Source: an uncultured Clostridia bacterium (GTDB taxonomy: Bacteria > Bacillota > Clostridia > Oscillospirales > Acutalibacteraceae). From it: a stretch of 44,045 bases of DNA. Location of the stretch: positions 1-44,045 of the forward strand of contig CANQAJ010000006.1 of assembly GCA_947589365.1 (NCBI GenBank), read 5' to 3'. The notes under the pieces are model-generated. The model saw only the letters and a list, made by a program, of their open reading frames with translations. It was not told the origin of the DNA and ran no database searches. The stretch's first letter is position 1. Each line of letters begins with the position of its first letter. Positions 34,183 to 42,485 of this stretch are shown piece by piece. Made by a program: the position numbers and the translations under genes.

Positions 34183-36582
34183 TTATATTATATTTACTTT
34201 ACCGTTTGAATTTTCGGATATATTTACCTGATTATCCTTTATAATACAGTTGGCTGCTATGATGTTATAGTATGTATTATATATACCTGTTTTATTATTA
34301 TATATTGCACAACCGTTCAAAATTACATTGGAATCGGTATCAACAGCATTATTTCCGGCTGAATATATTCCGTATTCATTATCGTGACACACTGCATTGT
34401 AAATGTTTACCTTTGCACCGAATGTAGGACTTGCTATTCCGCCTTTTTTATTATTATACCATTCGCCGCCGATTATACTTCCGCTGCATCCCTGGTGGTG
34501 TGATACTCCGTCATCGTAATTATTGTATCCGCAGCAGTTAATAAAATGAGTATCTCCATAAGTGTGCAAATTAAAACCATCATTTCTGTTTTGTGCTGCA
34601 CTGCAGCCGTAAAATGTTCCGTTGGAACAATCAAATGATAATCCGTTATTCATGGAACAGTGGTTAAATTCGCAATTTCTCATAATTACATTATCACAAT
34701 AATTGATATGACATGAATTATCCCGTGCGTAATCACATACGATATCACATAGGTTCAGATTTTTTACGTTTTTTATATTTATGGCATAGGCACTCTCTCC
34801 GGACAGGTGATAACTGTCTATCCCTTCTTCACCGGGGTTAATATATATACTGCTTCCATCATAAAACCATGATTTTGCGGTGGATTTACATTCGTCCAAT
34901 GTCATTACCGGTATGAGTCTGATATCATTTTTAATACTATTTCCATGCCGTCCCCAGAGCGTTATCCGATAACCGTCAGACCTTGTACCCTTATCCGTTA
35001 TATCCAATGTTTTTGATACAAAACACTTGTAAATTGTACTGCTCTCCAGTGCAGTATATTCCGATATAAGCAAATCGGTTTCATCATCCTGCCTGACCTG
35101 AATATCCTCACCCATATCCAATACAATCTTTGCCCTTTTGTCACCATCAGTATAGGATGAACTCCATGAAGCGGCTATAGTCAGATGATCTCTGTGACGT
35201 GAGCTTGAAATACTTTCGTGATATAATCCCGGAGCAGCATAGATTATTTCAGCATTACCTGAAAGGGCTTTGGAAAATGTTCTGAAAGGTTTATCTTCTT
35301 CTCCTGTGTTAGTATCATCCCCCGAAGGCGATACATATACAATGTGAGAATTTTTTGTGTTTTCAATCGGATATTCTGTGTTATTTATGAGGTATTTACC
35401 CCTTATTGAAAAAGCATTGGGATTTTGCATCATTTTGACATTTGACGGAAATTCAAAGCATACGATCATATTTTGTGTATAGTCAGTATATTGTATAACT
35501 TTTACCTCCGCTTTTGCCCTGTCATATACCAGCAGTTTCTGCCCGGCATCACCTACATCGTAGCTGTATGTTCCCGCAGGAATTATATATCTCTCTTCAT
35601 TATATACAAGATAGCTGTCATCAGTAAGGGTAATGGTTTTGCCGGTTGTATCGAAATTAAAGAGATAATCCGAAAAAGAAACATATATACCCTGTCTGAA
35701 ATGTTCCGGTACCTTCTCATAATAAATTCCGTCGGAAACAATACACTTTTTTATAAGTGTATCTCTTGTAGTATCCGTTCTTCCGAATCTTATTGTGATG
35801 AATGGATGATCCGAGGGTATATCTGAGGCAGTAATTATGGCAGAATAATAATTTCCCGATCTGTGTACAGGCACTTTGATATTGGTTGCCGCTGCAGCAG
35901 TTTCATCTTTTGATAAATATATAACGAAGTCATCTGTTGTACTTTCAATAATTATATTATACCTCTCAACAGATTGTCCGGATGTATCGCAAAGCACCCA
36001 GTACCTTTTCCCTCTCGGAACACTTATCTGCCCGTTAGCGAGTGTGACACCCTGATCCCATATTCTTTGCCTGAACAGCTTACTGAACAGGTTTTCTTCC
36101 GCTTTATTAATTCCGGAGAATCCGGAATTTACCAATGCGTTATCAACATCATTTTTTATACTTTCAACCTGACTTCTTACCGATGTGCCTGCCGTCGCAT
36201 ATACCTCTCCGTCTGCTCCTGTCCGTATATCAATAAGCTCACTGTTTCCCTCTGTTTCCGAATTGTTTGCTATTATATTATCCACACGGTCATTCATGAT
36301 ATCAAGCTTTGTATCAACCGAAGCATTGATCGTGTCGATAGCATTAACTACGGTTGAGTTTATCGTATCCGCTGTTTCGGATAGCTCACGCTTGGCATTA
36401 CCCGACACATTTTCGATATTTTCCGTAAGTTTTTGAACTTCATTCTGAATAAAGTCATTTTCTTTATCTATATGCTCAAGAAGTTTTTTATCAACATCCT
36501 CTATCTGTTTTTTATTTTGAGCATAAGCCATACTTTCGCTTCTCGGTATATCCAATATACCGTCAAGGTTATAATAATTCAT
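34183..36582 (-). CDS. Phage tail-spike-like protein: coiled coil plus right-handed beta-helix
   Basis: The 799-residue protein has a coiled-coil N-terminus (about 20-110) and then the tail/baseplate motif SELIDIRTGADGEVYATAG (114-132), common in BppU-type and fibre proteins. A beta-sandwich-like mid-region (about 155-400) follows, then a right-handed beta-helix (about 420-799). The helix opens with IVYVSPSGDDTNTGEEDKPF, followed by many ICD/NCEF/GCS/NNKTGIY rungs. Tail spikes and polysaccharide depolymerases share this layout. No catalytic triad can be assigned. The ATG at 36582 has AAGGAGG upstream, and it is co-transcribed with the BppU-N-like gene. No capsid, portal or tape-measure gene is present. 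It may be a prophage remnant, a secreted or injection-system fibre, or a surface beta-helix; no signal peptide is visible. Confidence 0.82.
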   Translation of the reverse strand: MNYYNLDGILDIPRSESMAYAQNKKQIEDVDKKLLEHIDKENDFIQNEVQKLTENIENVSGNAKRELSETADTINSTVVNAIDTINASVDTKLDIMNDRVDNIIANNSETEGNSELIDIRTGADGEVYATAGTSVRSQVESIKNDVDNALVNSGFSGINKAEENLFSKLFRQRIWDQGVTLANGQISVPRGKRYWVLCDTSGQSVERYNIIIESTTDDFVIYLSKDETAAAATNIKVPVHRSGNYYSAIITASDIPSDHPFITIRFGRTDTTRDTLIKKCIVSDGIYYEKVPEHFRQGIYVSFSDYLFNFDTTGKTITLTDDSYLVYNEERYIIPAGTYSYDVGDAGQKLLVYDRAKAEVKVIQYTDYTQNMIVCFEFPSNVKMMQNPNAFSIRGKYLINNTEYPIENTKNSHIVYVSPSGDDTNTGEEDKPFRTFSKALSGNAEIIYAAPGLYHESISSSRHRDHLTIAASWSSSYTDGDKRAKIVLDMGEDIQVRQDDETDLLISEYTALESSTIYKCFVSKTLDITDKGTRSDGYRITLWGRHGNSIKNDIRLIPVMTLDECKSTAKSWFYDGSSIYINPGEEGIDSYHLSGESAYAINIKNVKNLNLCDIVCDYARDNSCHINYCDNVIMRNCEFNHCSMNNGLSFDCSNGTFYGCSAAQNRNDGFNLHTYGDTHFINCCGYNNYDDGVSHHQGCSGSIIGGEWYNNKKGGIASPTFGAKVNIYNAVCHDNEYGIYSAGNNAVDTDSNVILNGCAIYNNKTGIYNTYYNIIAANCIIKDNQVNISENSNGKVNII

Positions 36583-36584
36583 AT

Positions 36585-36932
36585 TTAGTCTTTCCTCCTT
36601 GAAATACTTTGTTTTATAATAAATTCATCCGGTATAGTAACATGATAAAATTCTCCGTTTTCACGCTGAATTGCGATATCATAAAAATACCGTCCTGTCG
36701 GAATATTTGTGTCTTCGGGACTAAGCTCAAAGACATAGCCTCCTTGGAATTCATTATCTGCGGTAAGCACCTTACATATAACATAATCTTGATCACTATC
36801 GTCCTCATTTAAACTTTTTTTAACAGAGAAAATAAGCTTATCCTGCTCTGAAAGTAAAAGTCCGTTTTGCTCTGAGTCCGAAAGAACAATTCTTCCGAAA
36901 AAGGTTGATGCTTTTCTAACGATTACGGTCAT
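36585..36932 (-). CDS. Phage baseplate/tail protein, BppU N-terminal domain-like
   Basis: The 115-residue, mostly beta protein has the pattern MTVIVRKASTFF, LSEQDKLIFSVKK, YVICKVL, YVFELSPEDTNIPTGRYFYDI and FIIKQS, which is the order of elements in the N-terminal domain of BppU-family baseplate upper proteins. In phage this domain links the spike or receptor-binding protein to the baseplate. ATG 36932 lies eight bases after AAGGAGG (36941-36947 on the + strand), better than TTG 36938. It ends two bases before the tail-spike gene starts, so the two form an operon. No other tail gene occurs up to the hairpins at 37048 and 37138. Confidence 0.72.
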   Translation of the reverse strand: MTVIVRKASTFFGRIVLSDSEQNGLLLSEQDKLIFSVKKSLNEDDSDQDYVICKVLTADNEFQGGYVFELSPEDTNIPTGRYFYDIAIQRENGEFYHVTIPDEFIIKQSISRRKD

Positions 36933-37047
36933 AAACAAAACCTCCTTATTTTGATGGGAAAATAAACTCAGGATATCATATTATGTAAGAGGTTGATACC
37001 ATTATTTGTTATTCCTTTCCCCTCAACATTACCCGGAAAATCAAAAA

Positions 37048-37071
37048 AATTTGACCGATAAGGGTCAAATT
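37048..37071 (-). other. Short hairpin upstream of the tail-like operon
   Basis: AATTTGACC (37048-37056) and GGTCAAATT (37063-37071) are perfect complements around a six-base loop. Read on the - strand, TTTTTTTGATTTT follows, so it could attenuate transcription into the two-gene tail-like operon, end the HAD gene transcript a second time, or be an operator. No function is shown. Confidence 0.4.
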
Positions 37072-37137
37072 AATTATTTTTATATAAAAAATGAAAACTT
37101 AATCAATACTTGCTTATAATTGAACTGTTATAGTTTC

Positions 37138-37183
37138 AAAAAAAGGTTGTCAACTAAGTTTAAATTCAACTCAGTTGACAACC
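37138..37183 (-). terminator. Intrinsic terminator of the HAD gene
   Basis: GGTTGTCAACT and AGTTGACAACC (37145-37183, with one internal mismatch zone) form a stem. On the - strand seven T residues (37144-37138) follow directly. Confidence 0.85.
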
Positions 37184-37193
37184 GGATATATAT

Positions 37194-37913
37194 TTATATA
37201 ATTGTTTTATCGGATAAAATATATGTTCCCATCTGTTCGAGATTTCCATGGGGGAATTTATTGATATCTTCATTATTTTTATTGATAAGACAGTCTGTTA
37301 CTAAAAATACATTCATTCCAAGCTCCTTTGCAGCCATATCTTCGGTAACATCATTTCCCACCATAATACATTCCCGGGGACTTAAAGCGAACCTGTCCAT
37401 TATATTTCTGTAATACCGAAGATTTGGTTTACAGCCGCTTATGTTTTCATAGGTTGTATAAAATTCAAAATCGTCCGGCTCAAGACCGGTCCATTTGATA
37501 CGGCTTTCAGTTGCTTCCGCAGGAAATATAGGATTTGTTGCCAATATAACTTTCAGCCCCATTGATTTGAATTTTCTGACGATTTTGGCAGCTTCAGGAT
37601 TATATCCGCATGATGACCTTAAATTATTGAATTCGTTCCGATAAAATTCGTCAAAATATTTCTTGTCATTCATAACCCTTTCACCGAATATCCCGGCAAA
37701 GCAATTCCAGAATATTATTTCATTACTTTCGGAGCTGTTATTCTTTATCATGGCATATGTTCCTTTCCATATAGCCTCTGTCAGCTCTTTGGGGTCGTAA
37801 CCGTAATTTGACATTTTTTCGCATAGCAGCTTAAAATATTTATTTGTAAATTCGTTCTGATCCATCGGTAAAAGAGTACCGTCAAGATCGAGTAATATAG
37901 TTGTAATATCCAT
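37194..37913 (-). CDS. HAD family hydrolase
   Basis: The 239-residue phosphatase-like protein has motif I DLDGT with nucleophile Asp9 and Asp11, motif II VILATNP (Thr), motif III Lys in GCKPN and motif IV MVGNDVTEDM. It has a helical cap inserted between motifs I and II (about 15-110), placing it in the C1-cap group with phosphoglycolate-phosphatase-like enzymes. The substrate cannot be told. GGAGG lies 11 bases before the ATG, and a promoter with good boxes is at 37937-37965. It is monocistronic and divergent from the methyltransferase gene. Confidence 0.88.
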   Translation of the reverse strand: MDITTILLDLDGTLLPMDQNEFTNKYFKLLCEKMSNYGYDPKELTEAIWKGTYAMIKNNSSESNEIIFWNCFAGIFGERVMNDKKYFDEFYRNEFNNLRSSCGYNPEAAKIVRKFKSMGLKVILATNPIFPAEATESRIKWTGLEPDDFEFYTTYENISGCKPNLRYYRNIMDRFALSPRECIMVGNDVTEDMAAKELGMNVFLVTDCLINKNNEDINKFPHGNLEQMGTYILSDKTII

Positions 37914-37936
37914 AAGAACTCAAACCTCCAATACAT

Positions 37937-37965
37937 ATTGTATCGTATATTTTTCAAAATTACAA
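37937..37965 (-). promoter_or_regulatory. Promoter of the HAD gene
   Basis: On the - strand, TTGTAA (37965-37960), a 17-base spacer and TACAAT (37942-37937). It lies 24 bases before the start codon. Sequence match only. Confidence 0.55.
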
Positions 37966-38038
37966 GTAAATATGCTGTATTAATTATTTATACTTTTTGT
38001 ATTTTTCAGATCTGATTTATTATTTTAGCATCAGTATG

Positions 38039-38067
38039 TTGATATATTAACAAAAATATTTTATAAT
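38039..38067 (+). promoter_or_regulatory. Promoter of the O6-alkylguanine methyltransferase gene
   Basis: TTGATA (38039-38044), a 17-base spacer and TATAAT (38062-38067), about 58 bases before the ATG. It is close to the sigma-A consensus. Confidence 0.65.
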
Positions 38068-38124
38068 ATATATAGTTTCATATATCGGGAATGTTTTTAT
38101 GAATTTGTTTGAAGAAAGTAAATA

Positions 38125-38634
38125 ATGGTGAATAAAATGTATTTCAAAAAATATTATAATTCCCCGCTTGGAAAAATAATACTTGCAAGTAATGGGGACG
38201 CACTTACAGGTTTGTGGTTCGATGGTCGGAAATATTCCCCCGAAAATCCGCCCGATAATATATGTACAGAAGTACCTGTTTTCAGGCAGACTGAAAAATG
38301 GCTCGATATTTATTTTGGCGGTGTCTGTCCGGATTTTATGCCGCCTCTGTATTTTGCAGATACAAAATTCAGGGAAAGTGTATGGAATATTCTGTTTTCG
38401 ATACCATACGGAAAAACAATGAGCTATAAGGAGATAGCAGAAAAGCTGGGTTATAAAAGAATGTCCGCACAGGCTGTAGGAGGAGCGGTGGGGCATAACC
38501 CGATTTCCATTATAATTCCCTGTCACAGAGTTGTAGGCTCAAACGGAAAACTTACAGGATATGCAGGCGGATTGGATAAAAAAATGTACCTTCTCAAATT
38601 GGAAGGTGCGGATATGAAAGGATTATATCTTTAG
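38125..38634 (+). CDS. ogt: Methylated-DNA--protein-cysteine S-methyltransferase
   Basis: This 169-residue DNA-repair protein removes alkyl groups from O6-alkylguanine by transfer to its own cysteine. The active site is Cys133 in IIPCHRVVGSNG, with the helix-turn-helix segment SYKEIAEKLGYKRMSAQAVGGAVGHNP before it and the family's YAGGL after it. An N-terminal ribonuclease-H-like domain spans about 6-80. Length fits the Ogt/MGMT family. No Ada-type regulatory domain is present. Its own promoter and a following hairpin make it a single-gene unit. An ATG at 38137 is a possible alternative start. Confidence 0.94.
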   Translation: MVNKMYFKKYYNSPLGKIILASNGDALTGLWFDGRKYSPENPPDNICTEVPVFRQTEKWLDIYFGGVCPDFMPPLYFADTKFRESVWNILFSIPYGKTMSYKEIAEKLGYKRMSAQAVGGAVGHNPISIIIPCHRVVGSNGKLTGYAGGLDKKMYLLKLEGADMKGLYL

Positions 38635-38666
38635 GTCTGTTTCCGATGATAAAAAATGAATTATAA

Positions 38667-38706
38667 AACCCCCGATTATCAGATTTAACCCTGATTTTTG
38701 GGGGTT
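38667..38706 (+). terminator. Hairpin after ogt, terminator-like
   Basis: AACCCCC (38667-38673) pairs with GGGGGTT (38700-38706), and the stem extends through inner TCAG/CTGA. Only AATTATATA follows, so the U-run is poor, but the GC-rich stem probably still ends transcription. Confidence 0.5.
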
Positions 38707-38838
38707 AATTATATATGGTTGCCGTTGTTTTTAATATAATTTAAACAAAACATAAAAATTTCAAAAACATTATCGGGTTAAAATACAATCAACAGTTGAA
38801 AAACAATTCAAATAATAATTTAATGGGAGGTATTTATT

Positions 38839-39207
38839 ATGAAAAAGAAAAATTTTGTAACACTTATACTCGGTACCGTCGGAGGTATTCTGTTTGCACT
38901 CGGTATGTGTATGGCACTGATTCCGGAATGGGATGCCATGACACAGGGAATTGTAATCGGAGCAATAGGAGCGGTTATACTTCTGGTGATGTTGCTCGTA
39001 CGCAGAAAAATGGACGGAAAGCCGGCAATTGTTTTTAACGGCAGAACAGTGGGTATAACACTCTTTGGCATTTTGGCTGCTGTTGTTTTCGGTCTGGGAA
39101 TGTGTATGGCGATGGTGTGGAATATAATGCTTTGGGGTATTACGGTAGGAATTGTGGGAATAATTATGCTTTTGTGCCTTATTCCCATGGTGAGGGGACT
39201 GAAATAG
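38839..39207 (+). CDS. Small integral membrane protein with duplicated GMCM-A motif
   Basis: The 122-residue protein has four hydrophobic helices arranged as two similar hairpins: FALGMCMALIPEWD then IVIGAIGAVILLVMLL, and FGLGMCMAMVWN then ITVGIVGIIMLLC. The halves are linked by a short basic stretch (RRKMDGK). The internal duplication is plain from the paired GMCM-A motifs. A similar MGVGMCCTML ... LGIILGIIGIIGI pattern occurs in the membrane protein at 42091. GGGAGG precedes the ATG by nine bases. Function unknown; location next to a two-component system suggests a shared envelope-stress theme, but no direct link is shown. Confidence 0.75.
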   Translation: MKKKNFVTLILGTVGGILFALGMCMALIPEWDAMTQGIVIGAIGAVILLVMLLVRRKMDGKPAIVFNGRTVGITLFGILAAVVFGLGMCMAMVWNIMLWGITVGIVGIIMLLCLIPMVRGLK

Positions 39208-39277
39208 GTTTTACATCAAAAGACTCCGATATCCCCGGAAAACACTAAAATTAATAACATATTTATCAATTGTCTAC

Positions 39278-39311
39278 GCCTCGCATTGCTTTATATGCGG
39301 GGCAAAATTTT
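39278..39311 (+). terminator. Intrinsic terminator before the two-component operon
   Basis: GCCTCGCAT (39278-39286) pairs with ATGCGGGGC (39295-39303), with one G-T pair, followed by AAAATTTTT. It ends the small membrane protein transcript. Confidence 0.72.
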
Positions 39312-39350
39312 TCATATAACTGTAACGTAAACAAAACCTTAACATTTAAA

Positions 39351-39359
39351 TGATATAAT
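39351..39359 (+). promoter_or_regulatory. Extended -10 of the two-component operon
   Basis: TGATATAAT (39351-39359) is an extended -10. No good -35 lies 17 bases upstream, so an activator, perhaps the response regulator itself, may be needed; AAC-rich spaced elements (ACGTAAAC, CCTTAAC) lie just upstream. Confidence 0.4.
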
Positions 39360-39387
39360 AAATAATACAACGAATGGGGGTATGCTT

Positions 39388-40059
39388 ATGTTTAAAATAT
39401 TGGTTGTGGAGGATGATAAGAATCTGAACCGAACCGTATGTACTTTTCTGAATAACAGCGGTTATCAGGCTGTGGGCTGTCATGGTGCCGATGATGCCTA
39501 TGATGCTATGTACGGAAACACATTTGACCTGATTGTATCCGATATTATGATGCCCGGAACCGATGGATATGAATTTGCTAAAACGGTACGCTCCCTCAAT
39601 GAGGATATACCTATTCTTTTTATGACGGCACGGGATGATTTTGCCTCAAAGCAAAGGGGCTTCAGGATAGGTATTGATGACTATATGGTAAAGCCCGTTG
39701 ACCTTGACGAGCTTATTCTGAGAATCGGGGCACTTTTGCGAAGGGCGAAAATTGCACAGTCGCATAAGCTTGAAATAGGGAAGCTTACACTTGATATGGA
39801 TGATCGTACAGCTGTTTATGACGGTACCGATATTTCGCTGACTGCAAGGGAATTTAATATAATCTATAAGCTTTTGTCATACCCGAACAAGACCTTTACA
39901 CGTACTCAGCTTATGGACGAATTTTGGGATGCGGAAACCAATACGGCACCGAGAGCCGTTGACGTATATATGACAAAGCTTCGCGGAAAATTTGAGGACT
40001 GTGATGCATTTGAGATAAAGACAGTTCACGGGCTTGGTTACAAGGCGGTGGTAAAATGA
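39388..40059 (+). CDS. OmpR/PhoB-family response regulator
   Basis: The 223-residue regulator has a receiver domain with the acidic pair EDD near 8-10, phosphoacceptor Asp52 in LIVSDIMMPGTDG, Thr in FMTARDD and Lys in MVKPVD. A C-terminal winged-helix DNA-binding domain (about 125-220) ends with the typical VYMTKLRGKFE and VHGLGYKAV. ATG 39388 follows GGGGG by seven bases; the ATG at 39382 is too close to it. It is coupled to the sensor kinase by a four-base ATGA overlap. The target is unknown, but the downstream membrane protein genes suggest control of an envelope or antibiotic-related function. Confidence 0.94.
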   Translation: MFKILVVEDDKNLNRTVCTFLNNSGYQAVGCHGADDAYDAMYGNTFDLIVSDIMMPGTDGYEFAKTVRSLNEDIPILFMTARDDFASKQRGFRIGIDDYMVKPVDLDELILRIGALLRRAKIAQSHKLEIGKLTLDMDDRTAVYDGTDISLTAREFNIIYKLLSYPNKTFTRTQLMDEFWDAETNTAPRAVDVYMTKLRGKFEDCDAFEIKTVHGLGYKAVVK

Positions 40060-41138
40060 ACGATAATTCACGCCTTGAACGTTTTTTGTTCGGATTGAAG
40101 AATTATGTTACATTCTTCCTGCTTATCGGATTCGTCATTACCTGCTGCATGACTTTGTTTCTTCTTACCCTTCAAAAAAGTATGGAGATATCCTTTACGG
40201 AAGATAATATCAGAATGGCAGCAATACTTACATTTTGCAATATCGTTATTCTGAGTCTGCTTTGCACGATAATAGATACAGTCAGGCGTAAAATTACGGT
40301 GGAACGACCCGTGCGTAGGATAACAGAGGGATTTCAGAAGCTTATGGACGGTGATTTTTCGGTGCGTCTGAAACCTGTGTCCGGATTTGCAAGCAGCGTA
40401 AGCTTTGACCCCATTATTAACTATTTTAATCGTATGGCTGAAGAACTGAGCGGAGTTGAAACATTAAAATCGGATTTTATTGCCAATGTATCCCATGAAT
40501 TGAAAACACCTCTTTCGGTTATGCAGAATTACGGAACTATGCTGCAAAGTTCGGATCTTACCGAAAATCAGAGAATGGAGTATGCAAAGGCGATAACCGA
40601 ATCATCCAAACGTCTTGCGGATTTGATTACAAATATACTAAGGCTTAACCGACTTGAAAATCAGAATATCTATCCCACAAATAAAAAATATAATCTCGGC
40701 GAGCAATTGGCGGAATGTCTTCTGAATTTTGAAGCCATCTGGGAGGAAAAGGAAATTGATATTGAAACCGATATTGAGGAGGATGTATTTATTGAATCGG
40801 ACGATGAGCTTTTATCTCTTGTGTGGAATAATCTGTTTTCCAATGCCATGAAATTTACCGAGCCGCACGGAAGGGTTTCTCTTTCGCTGAAAACCGAGGG
40901 GGATAATGCGGTTGTGGAAATTTCCGATACGGGCTGCGGTATTTCGCCTGAAACGGGAAAGCATATTTTTGAAAAGTTTTATCAGGGTGATACATCAAGG
41001 GCTACACAGGGAAACGGTCTGGGTCTTGCACTTGTCAAGCGTGTTGTTGATATTACAGGGGCGGATATTTCTGTTGAAAGTGAGGCAGGCAGAGGAAGTA
41101 CATTTTGTGTTAAAATAGGGAGAATAAAGGATGGATAA
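40056..41138 (+). CDS. Sensor histidine kinase
   Basis: The 360-residue membrane kinase has two transmembrane helices near 16-38 and 53-73 with a very short external loop, so it probably senses within the membrane or with a partner. A HAMP-like linker is at about 75-130. HisKA has phosphorylated His147 in FIANVSHELKTPL. HATPase has the N box (NNLFSNAMKF), G1 (ISDTGCGIS) and G2 (GNGLGLALV). The short extracytoplasmic loop resembles the intramembrane-sensing BceS-like group, although no ABC transporter follows. Stop overlaps the next gene by eight bases. Confidence 0.94.
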   Translation: MNDNSRLERFLFGLKNYVTFFLLIGFVITCCMTLFLLTLQKSMEISFTEDNIRMAAILTFCNIVILSLLCTIIDTVRRKITVERPVRRITEGFQKLMDGDFSVRLKPVSGFASSVSFDPIINYFNRMAEELSGVETLKSDFIANVSHELKTPLSVMQNYGTMLQSSDLTENQRMEYAKAITESSKRLADLITNILRLNRLENQNIYPTNKKYNLGEQLAECLLNFEAIWEEKEIDIETDIEEDVFIESDDELLSLVWNNLFSNAMKFTEPHGRVSLSLKTEGDNAVVEISDTGCGISPETGKHIFEKFYQGDTSRATQGNGLGLALVKRVVDITGADISVESEAGRGSTFCVKIGRIKDG

Positions 41139-42039
41139 GCTGCTGAGTATTCTTAAGAATATTTTTTGTCTGCCGCCGATTCCCACACTGCTTGCCGCAC
41201 TTTCAGGCTATGCACTCATAATTATTGTAGCTGCTTTTGAGATAAGTATTTCCGTAATTCAATATATTGCTTATATTTCCTCGGCTTATGCACTGGTCGT
41301 TACAATAACAGGATTTCCGTATCTCAAAGCACTGTTAAAAAGGGTGAAACAGTATATAAATGCTCACCCCATTGTAAAAGGATTTCGTTCCACAAAGTTG
41401 GGTGCAAAATATTCCGCAGATGCACGTTTCCGCACAAAGGTTTCCCTCAGCATAAGCTTTGTTATTAATCTTCTGTATATCATTATGAAGATGTTTTCGG
41501 GAATATATTACCATTCAGCATGGTTCATAGCACTTGCATTCTACTATATTCTTATAGCGGTTATGAGGTTAATTCTTATGCGTCATGTATATGTCTGCGA
41601 TGAAGCGGCAGAACTTCGGAGGTATCGGATTTGCGGCATTATGCTGCTTCTGATGAATCAGGCACTTGCAGGTATAGTCGTTTTTATGGTATACCAAAAT
41701 AAGGGATTTGATTATCCGGGACTGCTTATTTATGCAATGGCAATATATTCATTCTATATGGTAATAACCGCTGTGGTGAACATAGTTAAGACACGCAGAC
41801 GGAAGAGCCCCATACTTTCCGCTGCAAGGGTTATAAACCTCGTTGCGGCATTAGTATCTGTCCTTTCACTTGAAACTGCTATGCTTGCACGGTTCGGAAC
41901 CGATGATGGTCCTATGTTCCGAAGGATAATGACAGGTGCAACGGGTGGAGGAGTCTGTACCGTTGTTATAATTATGGCAATATATATGATTGTTCGTGCA
42001 AATATAAGACTGAAAAAGCTTAAAGCAGATAATTCCTGA
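41131..42039 (+). CDS. Multi-pass membrane protein in a two-component operon
   Basis: The 302-residue protein has about seven to eight hydrophobic helices: near 20-38, 43-62, 103-123, 130-150, 165-183, 195-215, 230-250 and 272-295. Between helices 2 and 3 is a basic cytoplasmic loop (KALLKRVKQY to FRSTKLGAKY). Family not recognised; no transporter or enzyme motif is visible. Its eight-base overlap with the kinase gene makes it part of the same operon and a candidate accessory protein or sensor partner of the short-loop kinase. The C-terminus is basic and cytoplasmic. Confidence 0.8.
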   Translation: MDKLLSILKNIFCLPPIPTLLAALSGYALIIIVAAFEISISVIQYIAYISSAYALVVTITGFPYLKALLKRVKQYINAHPIVKGFRSTKLGAKYSADARFRTKVSLSISFVINLLYIIMKMFSGIYYHSAWFIALAFYYILIAVMRLILMRHVYVCDEAAELRRYRICGIMLLLMNQALAGIVVFMVYQNKGFDYPGLLIYAMAIYSFYMVITAVVNIVKTRRRKSPILSAARVINLVAALVSVLSLETAMLARFGTDDGPMFRRIMTGATGGGVCTVVIIMAIYMIVRANIRLKKLKADNS

Positions 42040-42090
42040 GTTTATTATTTTTATATAATTATCCGTAAATTAAGAAAGGAGTCGGACATC

Positions 42091-42474
42091 GTGAAAGAAA
42101 AAAACGAAGCTTTCGTTTATACATATTCCGCAAAGGAACAGGAGGAAATAAAGAATATCAGGGAGAAGTACGCTCCGCCGATAAATCAGGAAACAAATAT
42201 GGAGCGGCTCCGCAGGCTTGACCGAAGCTCAACAAAAGCCGCCGCTGTCATTTCACTGACAATAGGTATTGTGAGTACACTCCTTATGGGTGTCGGTATG
42301 TGCTGTACAATGCTATCGGGTTGGGAGCAGTATTTTATCCTTGGTATTATACTCGGCATCATCGGCATTATCGGGATTATTTCCGCATATCCGATTTATA
42401 ACCGCATTGTAAGAAGAAAGCGTGAAAAGCTGGCACCCGAGATTATGAGGCTGACTGATGAATTGATGAAATAA
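42091..42474 (+). CDS. Two-helix membrane protein with soluble N-terminal half
   Basis: The 127-residue protein has a charged N-terminal half (residues about 1-48, Glu/Lys/Arg-rich, with YSAKEQEEIKNIREKY). Two helices follow near 51-72 (VISLTIGIVSTLLMGVGMCC) and 82-104 (ILGIILGIIGIIGIISA), and the tail is basic. The MGVGMCC helix and glycine-rich second helix echo the small membrane protein at 38839. It starts with GTG at 42091, after AGAAAGGAG. It lies about 50 bases after the multi-pass protein and 11 bases before the TIGR04076 gene, in the same operon. Function unknown. Confidence 0.75.
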   Translation: MKEKNEAFVYTYSAKEQEEIKNIREKYAPPINQETNMERLRRLDRSSTKAAAVISLTIGIVSTLLMGVGMCCTMLSGWEQYFILGIILGIIGIIGIISAYPIYNRIVRRKREKLAPEIMRLTDELMK

Positions 42475-42485
42475 GGAGGATAGAT

